Source: XYD2-FULL-39-9 sp964363685 (GTDB lineage: Bacteria > Patescibacteriota > Patescibacteriia > Magasanikbacterales > GWA2-37-8). Taken from it: a stretch of 25,230 bases of DNA. Numbering within the stretch: the stretch's first letter is position 1; every line of letters begins with the position of its first letter. A program made the translations under genes and the position numbers. Below are positions 20,493 through 25,230 of this stretch, in pieces. The DNA is taken from positions 1 through 25,230 of the forward strand of contig CAYIJG010000007.1 of the NCBI GenBank assembly GCA_964363685.1. The letters are read 5' to 3'. The notes beneath the pieces are model-generated. The model did no database searches, had not been told where the DNA came from, and worked only from the letters and a program-made list of their open reading frames with translations.

Positions 20493-20849
20493 ATGAAAAA
20501 ACATATTATAACAGCCATAGTTATATTTATTTTAATAACAGGGTTATCGTTAGCATCAAACCTCATAGGATGGAACGAGGCTCTGTGGGAACAAGATTCT
20601 TACACAAAGTCAATATATATAGGTGCTCTACTAGAAGCTCTACCATTAATATTAATAATTGGCCTTTACCCATCACTTGATTTTATTTTTACAATAACTG
20701 CTGATCGTACAAATTATCAACTACTTGCCTATATTCTTCCATTTATAACAGGAATGTGTTACGCAATAGTTTATTATTTAATAGCGACACTAATTAGGAA
20801 GTTTAAAGTAAATAAATTAGATACTAAAATTACAAAAACTGAATTATGA
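20493..20849 (+). CDS. Small membrane protein of unknown function (118 aa)
   Basis: Three TM helices are likely: about 5-24 (IITAIVIFILITGLSLASNL), 42-64 (IYIGALLEALPLILIIGLYP) and 78-102 (LLAYILPFITGMCYAIVYYLI), then a basic tail. No motif I recognise. The first helix could be a signal anchor. Base use is more AT-rich than in the flanking lepA. It lies four bases after lepA, and its stop overlaps the next start (ATGA), so it is part of the same transcript. Confidence 0.7.
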   Translation: MKKHIITAIVIFILITGLSLASNLIGWNEALWEQDSYTKSIYIGALLEALPLILIIGLYPSLDFIFTITADRTNYQLLAYILPFITGMCYAIVYYLIATLIRKFKVNKLDTKITKTEL

Positions 20850-20944
20850 AACACAAAACAATAAAGAGAATTTGGATCGTAATTTCTTTCGTCGCTATCT
20901 TGGCGATGCTAGTTTTTACTTTCCTGCCTGCTTTGCAGTACTAA
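20846..20944 (+). CDS. Tiny single-TM protein, translationally coupled (32 aa)
   Basis: The ATG at 20846 overlaps the stop of the previous gene in ATGA. The product begins MKHKTIKRIW and has one TM helix (IVISFVAILAMLVFTFLPAL) ending in LQY. A basic start, single helix and short 'FLPAL' end is a pattern I recall from small CPR membrane proteins. The next gene begins four bases after its stop, so the spacing is operon-like throughout. It is easily missed because of its size. Function is unknown. Confidence 0.65.
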   Translation: MKHKTIKRIWIVISFVAILAMLVFTFLPALQY

Positions 20945-20948
20945 ACTT

Positions 20949-21350
20949 ATGCTTATTTTGCGTAAATACCAGCTGGATATCGTTTTTCTTTTTTTTGCCC
21001 TACTGTTATTTATCGGCTTGATTTTTTATTATCTAGGACAGATGGGCGTAGATCCACACCAATTTGAATGGTATACTGCCGGACCACTGATTATTTTATA
21101 TTTTGCCTATATTTGGGAAATAAGAAACAAGATAAATATTGCTGAAAGAAGAAGTCTGACAAGCAAAACTTTAATATACTGGATTATTTTTGGCATTGTT
21201 TTATTTGTTAATTTTCAAACGCCGTTGGCCGGAAAAGAATACCTAAGCATGTACGTATTATTTATAATTTTCTCACTATTTCTGGCTGATTCATACTGGG
21301 ATTTCAAAAAAATTAATTTAAAAAGTTTTTGGGATAAAAAAGAAAGATAA
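20949..21350 (+). CDS. Four-helix membrane protein of unknown function (133 aa)
   Basis: Four TM helices are likely: about 9-29 (DIVFLFFALLLFIGLIFYYL), 41-58 (AGPLIILYFAYIWEI), 76-93 (LIYWIIFGIVLFVNF) and 100-118 (YLSMYVLFIIFSLFLADSYW), with charged loops. No motif I recognise. It lies four bases after the 32-aa gene and ten before recJ. The surrounding run of small membrane proteins suggests an accessory set added between lepA and recJ. Confidence 0.72.
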   Translation: MLILRKYQLDIVFLFFALLLFIGLIFYYLGQMGVDPHQFEWYTAGPLIILYFAYIWEIRNKINIAERRSLTSKTLIYWIIFGIVLFVNFQTPLAGKEYLSMYVLFIIFSLFLADSYWDFKKINLKSFWDKKER

Positions 21351-21360
21351 ACTAAAATCT

Positions 21361-23139
21361 ATGTTAAAGAAATGGAACATCCTCTCGCCACCGCCTGAAG
21401 AATTTATAAATTCTCATCCAGAACTACCGAGCATTATCACTCGCCTACTCTGGAACCGCAACTTGCGTGATCAAAAAAAGATAGACGAATTTCTCAATCC
21501 TGATTATTCTCAAGATATTCACGATCCTTTTTTGTTTCAAGACATGGAAAAAGCGACCGATATTATTTTTGCCGCCATTGCCGAGCAAAAAAATATTGTC
21601 GTCCATGGCGACTATGACGCTGATGGTGTTTGCGCTTCGGCTATAATTATCGGCTGTTTGAAAAAATTAGGCGCGCAACATGTATCAGTCTTTATCCCCC
21701 ATCGTGAAATAGATGGCTACGGATTAAATTTAAAAACAGTTGAACTGTTGCATAGCCAACAAACAAATCTAATTATCACCTGCGATTGCGGTATTAGCAA
21801 CTACGAAGAAGTTGTTTTGGCCAAAGCCAAAGGCATGCAAGTAATAATCACCGATCACCATGTGGTGCCAAGCAAACAACCACCCGCCGATGCTATTATC
21901 CACCCGCTCGTACCTGGCGAACCATATCCTGACAAAGGACTCTGCGGGGCTGCGGTTGGATTCAAACTAGTTCAGGCTCTCATTCAAAAATATGCACGCA
22001 CTAATGCATTACTGCCGGACGGACAAACCTTTGAAGGTTTTGAAAAATGGATGCTTGATTTGGTAGCTATCGCCTCTATCGGCGATATGGTGCCTCTTCT
22101 TGGAGAGTCACGTACTCTAACCAGGTATGGCCTAACAGTTATCAATAAAACAAAAAACATCGGCTTAAAAAAATTGTTGATAATGTCTGGCGTAGCCGAT
22201 GAAAATGGCAACCCAAAACGCGGCGCTTATGATGCCTATACGATGAGTTTCCAGATCATCCCTCGCATCAATGCCGCTGGACGCATGGATCATGCGAACT
22301 TTGCTTTTGCCTTGCTTATGGCAGATAACGAAGCCGAAGCGGAGACTCTAGCTCTACAACTCAATAAAAATAATTCGGATAGACAAAAATTGACTGAACA
22401 ATATGTGAGTGAGGCCAGAAAACAAATTAAAGAAACCAAACAAACAGAAAATCCTGTATTGTTCGTGGTTGGTAAAGGCTGGCCAACTGGAATCCTGGGG
22501 CTAATATCTGGAAAAATAAAAGATGATTATTACCGACCTTCGATTGTAATGGGTGAGGGCGAAGAAATCACCGGTTCTGGTCGTAGTATTCGGGAATTTA
22601 ATCTCATACGAGCAATGCAAGAAATGCCTGAGGTGTTTACTAAATTTGGTGGACATCCCCAAGCTTGCGGTTTTACCTTAAAAAATAAAGAAATTCTAGA
22701 AGAGTTCAAATCCAAATTAACTGAAAAAGCCAGATCCCAAACCATGGATGTGGATATGACACCGCAAATAAATATTGATGCTGAGGTTGATCTAGATGAA
22801 GTAAACTGGAAATTGTACGATCTGTTAGAAAAATTTGAACCCTTTGGCCAATGCAACGAAGAACCAAAATATGTGGCCCGGAGCGTAACACTAATAAATA
22901 TAGACCCTGTTGGACAGGATGGTAAACACTTACGCATCACTGTAAAGCATAATTCTCATTTGGTTAAAAAAACCATCGGCTTTGGCCTGGGTGATAAAAA
23001 ACGTTTTTCTGAAGACTGGAAAGAAAACCTAAAACCAGGAGATAAAATAGATATGGTATTTTCTATCAGCGTCAATCAGTGGAATGGCAACCGCGAACTA
23101 CAACTAACAATTGAAGATATACAAAAATCCCCCGTGTAA
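21361..23139 (+). CDS. recJ: Single-stranded-DNA-specific exonuclease RecJ
   Basis: RecJ degrades single-stranded DNA 5' to 3' in recombination and mismatch/base-excision repair, using Mn/Mg. The 592 aa include the DHH-family motifs GDYDADGV (83-90), TCDCGIS (140-146), TDHHVVP (164-170, DHH proper) and SIGDMVPL (DHH domain), then NAAGRMDHANFAF. The DHHA1 segment is TGSGRSIREFNLIRAMQEM...FGGHPQACGFTL, and the C-terminal OB-like part ends in QLTIEDIQK. The length fits. The last codons form one arm of the terminator at 23127-23153. Confidence 0.96.
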   Translation: MLKKWNILSPPPEEFINSHPELPSIITRLLWNRNLRDQKKIDEFLNPDYSQDIHDPFLFQDMEKATDIIFAAIAEQKNIVVHGDYDADGVCASAIIIGCLKKLGAQHVSVFIPHREIDGYGLNLKTVELLHSQQTNLIITCDCGISNYEEVVLAKAKGMQVIITDHHVVPSKQPPADAIIHPLVPGEPYPDKGLCGAAVGFKLVQALIQKYARTNALLPDGQTFEGFEKWMLDLVAIASIGDMVPLLGESRTLTRYGLTVINKTKNIGLKKLLIMSGVADENGNPKRGAYDAYTMSFQIIPRINAAGRMDHANFAFALLMADNEAEAETLALQLNKNNSDRQKLTEQYVSEARKQIKETKQTENPVLFVVGKGWPTGILGLISGKIKDDYYRPSIVMGEGEEITGSGRSIREFNLIRAMQEMPEVFTKFGGHPQACGFTLKNKEILEEFKSKLTEKARSQTMDVDMTPQINIDAEVDLDEVNWKLYDLLEKFEPFGQCNEEPKYVARSVTLINIDPVGQDGKHLRITVKHNSHLVKKTIGFGLGDKKRFSEDWKENLKPGDKIDMVFSISVNQWNGNRELQLTIEDIQKSPV

Positions 23140-23153
23140 GCGGAGGATTTTTT
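23127..23153 (+). terminator. Intrinsic terminator overlapping the recJ stop
   Basis: ATCC-c-CCG-tgtaag-CGG-a-GGAT followed by TTTTT. The upstream arm lies inside the final recJ codons and the stop TAA is in the loop. It faces the convergent gene ending at 23168. Confidence 0.72.
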
Positions 23154-23167
23154 AGTTTGATTTTGAA

Positions 23168-23476
23168 TTACTTCTTAATCTCTTTTTCCAATTCTTTCCA
23201 TCTTTTCTTCAATTCTCTCACCAGCTGGTTTTTCATCTCCACCGCCATTTCTTTTTTGGCGGCATATTCTTCTACCGCTCTTTCAACCAGCGCATCATAC
23301 ATTTCTCTGGTTGGACCATCTAATTTTTTGAGGCTTTCTTTCAGTTGGGCATAGAGGTCATTGGCTTGCCCCATCATCTTCTCTCTCATTTCTTTGCCTT
23401 TAGGGGTGGCATTAAGCCATAGTAAAGCCGCGCCTAGTAATCCTCCTAAAAAAAGGCCTTTGTTAAATCTCCCCAT
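23168..23476 (-). CDS. YtxH-like protein
   Basis: This 102-aa protein has a short N-terminal hydrophobic helix (KGLFLGGLLGAALLWLNAT, about 6-24) followed by PKGKEMREKM, the usual YtxH 'GLL.GA..GLL.AP.SGKE.R' layout, then a long charged coiled coil (LKESLKKLDG...ELKKRWKELEKEIKK). YtxH proteins are small membrane-associated, often stress-linked proteins of unclear function. It lies 19 bases after the glycosyltransferase-like gene on the same strand. Confidence 0.78.
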   Translation of the reverse strand: MGRFNKGLFLGGLLGAALLWLNATPKGKEMREKMMGQANDLYAQLKESLKKLDGPTREMYDALVERAVEEYAAKKEMAVEMKNQLVRELKKRWKELEKEIKK

Positions 23477-23495
23477 AAATTTATATATTAATGAC

Positions 23496-24104
23496 TTAAC
23501 TGCAAATTGTATTATATATCAAAGCGGTCTTGGCCGCAACCACCTCAAGATGGTTCCACTTAGGATCTACCCAATCACCTTCTAATTGTATCTCATCCAA
23601 CACAGCCACGTGCTTATCTTTACCAATATGTCTAGAGCCTCTAAAACTCGCGAGTTCTCCCAAGTTTTGACAAACCACAATATCAGCCACCTTAAATAAT
23701 TTTGGCAGATAATAATGATTATACAATTTTATAAAAAGACTAAATAAATCTGTCCAAACCACGTCCCGATAATATGTAATAACCAGCGGAATTTTTGGAT
23801 GAGATTTTTTCCAATTTAAAATCTGACGAGCAGCCCCCAAAAAAGGGCAATGCAAGTGGACAATATCAAACTCAGCCAAACTTTCTACCAGACCATTAGC
23901 ACTGGTACTGTTTATATAATTATGAACTGAAGGTGAGTCTGCTTTAATCTGATCTTTGATTGTTTTTGTTGGCCCGCCATATTGCAAAGTAAAAGCTTCG
24001 GTTTCTATCCCCATTGTATAAAGACCCTCAATAAGTTTAAAAACTTCTGATCTAATATCATTAAAATACTCAAAAGCTGAAGGGATGATATGTATAACAC
24101 GCAT
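23496..24104 (-). CDS. GT4-type glycosyltransferase N-terminal domain, lacking the donor-binding domain
   Basis: I start it at 24104 (202 aa, MRVIHIIPSAFEYFND), four bases after the methyltransferase stop. Residues 1-165 match the acceptor-binding half of family-4 GT-B enzymes: the VIHIIPSAF opening, FDIVHLHCPFLGAARQIL (usual 'DIVH.H......A...') and PLVITYYRDVVW. The C-terminal Rossmann domain with the E-x7-E region is absent. The protein instead goes from VADIVVCQNLGELASFRG to a short end containing EVVAAKTALIYN, which resembles the last helix of GT-B enzymes. It may be an internal-deletion remnant or a stand-alone acceptor domain. It lies beside another GT4 gene and a methyltransferase, so this is a surface-glycan locus. 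Confidence 0.72.
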   Translation of the reverse strand: MRVIHIIPSAFEYFNDIRSEVFKLIEGLYTMGIETEAFTLQYGGPTKTIKDQIKADSPSVHNYINSTSANGLVESLAEFDIVHLHCPFLGAARQILNWKKSHPKIPLVITYYRDVVWTDLFSLFIKLYNHYYLPKLFKVADIVVCQNLGELASFRGSRHIGKDKHVAVLDEIQLEGDWVDPKWNHLEVVAAKTALIYNTICS

Positions 24105-24108
24105 AGCC

Positions 24109-24930
24109 CTATTTTTTAACAACCACCAAATGCACATTCGGCGAAGGGATTCTAGAAAAAACTATAGATTCTATTGTTACCAAACTGTTTATCACATCCT
24201 TAACTAATCTAAATGCTCCCCCACCCTTCTTATCCAAATCATAAAAAAACTGCTCGTTGTTTACTTGTTCTAAATTATTTTTCTTAGCAAATTTGCTCAT
24301 AGAAAAAAACGAGGCAATGCCAAGTAGTTGTCCCAAAACATGTTCACTATATCTAATCTTATCCTTGGCAAATCCATAAGACTCAATTAATTTTAATAAT
24401 TCTTTTCGACTAAAACGATTGATATGCCCGGCAAATTGTTTGGTCAAATTGGTACCGATATCAAACTTTCGCAAAAAATTCCAAAAAGATAGAGGGTCGC
24501 CCTCGCAAGGCACAAAAGAATAAAACCGACCACCAACTTTCAAAACCCTTTGCACCTCGGCTATAATTGATCCTGGATCAACCACATGCTCCAACACATC
24601 ATAAATTAATACCGCGTCAAAAGAATTACTTTCATAAGGCATTCTTTTTTCTTCGCTTAAATCATACTGCACGCCATCATTGCTTTTTTTGGCGAAATTA
24701 ATAGCATGCTGGCTAATATCACAGCCATAACAATTTAAATCAGGCCTGATTCTTTTTATCTCCCTAATAAATTGTCCGGCGCCACTACCGAGCTCCAATA
24801 CTTTGGCTCTGGCTGGTAACCCATCTAACGCACTCAGACTTTGGCGCAACCGAAAACTAGTCGGTGAGCTTAGTTTCAGACTAGCATCTCCATAACCCCA
24901 AATAGATTTTTCGTAATCAAATTCACTCAT
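24109..24930 (-). CDS. Class I SAM-dependent methyltransferase
   Basis: This 273-aa Methyltransf_11-type enzyme has motif I VLELGSGAGQFI (44-55), the acidic ribose-binding residue in CYGCDIS (about 67-73), FDAVLIYDVLEHVVDPG (about 104-120) and LKVGGRFYSFVPCEGDPLSFW. The C-terminal 100 residues have the HINRFSRKELLKLIESYGF segment typical of sugar or lipid methyltransferases of glycan clusters. It lies between GT4 genes, two bases after the upstream GT4, so it probably methylates a surface glycan or carrier. The substrate is not determinable from sequence. Confidence 0.85.
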   Translation of the reverse strand: MSEFDYEKSIWGYGDASLKLSSPTSFRLRQSLSALDGLPARAKVLELGSGAGQFIREIKRIRPDLNCYGCDISQHAINFAKKSNDGVQYDLSEEKRMPYESNSFDAVLIYDVLEHVVDPGSIIAEVQRVLKVGGRFYSFVPCEGDPLSFWNFLRKFDIGTNLTKQFAGHINRFSRKELLKLIESYGFAKDKIRYSEHVLGQLLGIASFFSMSKFAKKNNLEQVNNEQFFYDLDKKGGGAFRLVKDVINSLVTIESIVFSRIPSPNVHLVVVKK

Positions 24931-24932
24931 AC

Positions 24933-25230
24933 CTAACTTTTAGATAATACACTGCGATATACATTTTCTAATTTTTCCATATGATCTTGCCAGCTATAGG
25001 TCAAACTAACCTCAGCTCTTCCCTTTTCAGTTACTGTTTGCCTTTCTCCAACCGACATAGATAATACTTTTTGCAATGCTTTAACTAAATCCTCTGCAGA
25101 ACCAGGAGTAAAAAATACCGCTTGACTTAATTTGTTTTTAAACACGGGCAAATCACTAGCCACTACCGGGACCCCGCAGGCTAAAGCTTCTACGGCTACC
25201 AGTGAAAATGATTCATAATCAGACGGCACA
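24933..25230 (-). CDS. GT4 glycosyltransferase, C-terminal part (runs off the right edge)
   Basis: The frame is open to the window edge; only about 99 codons are visible. PSDYESFSLVAVEALACGVPVVAS is the donor-binding motif of family 4 (usual 'PS.YE.FGLV.LEAMACG.PVVAS', with the E-x7-E pair), followed by FFTPGSAEDLVKAL and the C-terminal helix SWQDHMEKLENVYRSVL. The apparent start near 25229 is only the first in-window codon; the real start is outside. It is two bases from the methyltransferase gene and probably cotranscribed with it. Confidence 0.88.
   Translation of the reverse strand, partial: VPSDYESFSLVAVEALACGVPVVASDLPVFKNKLSQAVFFTPGSAEDLVKALQKVLSMSVGERQTVTEKGRAEVSLTYSWQDHMEKLENVYRSVLSKS

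Noticed and set aside
24105..24137. Longer start of the GT4-like gene at 24137
   Set aside because: It would overlap the methyltransferase by 29 bases. MRVIHIIPSAF at 24104 is the usual GT4 opening.
1..25230. CRISPR array, rRNA, tRNA, integrase or transposase
   Set aside because: I looked for direct-repeat/spacer periodicity, rRNA and tRNA signatures, and recombinase motifs and found none, apart from the tRNA-like ends of tmRNA.

Overview
The window looks like part of a Candidate Phyla Radiation (Patescibacteria/Parcubacteria-like) genome. Most of it is AT-rich. Genes are tightly packed, and many start in an A/T-only context (often TATATG) with no Shine-Dalgarno sequence. Core genes stand in CPR-like order (smpB-ssrA-infC-rpmI-rplT; a reduced mraZ-rsmH-ftsL cluster; murJ-lepA-recJ). 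Palindromic repeats sit in the gaps and, in one case, inside a coding sequence. UGA is used as a stop (ends at 20849 and 15804), so the code appears standard. The taxonomic placement is inference.

Layout. 1-650: a GC-rich island with a leftward fibronectin-type-III-like gene running off the left edge, fed by a strong promoter near 890 through a 220-nt AT-rich leader with a candidate pseudoknot/terminator. 1006-7524: a leftward five-gene envelope unit (polytopic membrane protein, HtrA-like protein lacking catalytic His and Asp, Wzz-like protein, 96-aa protein, 1183-aa coiled-coil protein) ending in two strong hairpins. 7590-8039: a second GC-rich island with a small membrane-anchored Cys-containing protein. 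8369-10628: rightward smpB-ssrA-infC-rpmI-rplT, with three similar hairpins before infC and cloverleaf repeats before rpmI and rplT. 10754-10879: a stand-alone candidate small RNA. 10900-12651: leftward mraZ-rsmH-ftsL-like, with four MraZ boxes spaced exactly 10 bp apart. 12844-13989: a secreted metzincin-type protease. 14088-15443: a beta-CASP ribonuclease. 15609-16303: a third GC-rich island with a Cys-rich lipoprotein. 16386-23139: a rightward unit of membrane proteins, murJ, lepA and recJ. 23168-25230: leftward YtxH-like, glycosyltransferase and methyltransferase genes.

The most unusual theme is the three short, sharply bounded GC-rich islands. Each carries one small leftward gene with GC-rich codons, a predicted surface or membrane location and a Shine-Dalgarno-like site. 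Candidate promoters and terminator T-runs for them lie at the AT-rich borders. They look like foreign cassettes embedded as working transcription units, although assembly chimerism has to be excluded. The second theme is RNA structure: a cloverleaf element directly upstream of three start codons, three CGCC/GGCG hairpins in a row, a small RNA carrying an anti-Shine-Dalgarno-like loop, and an 11-nt hairpin loop fully complementary to a downstream segment that overlaps a terminator arm.
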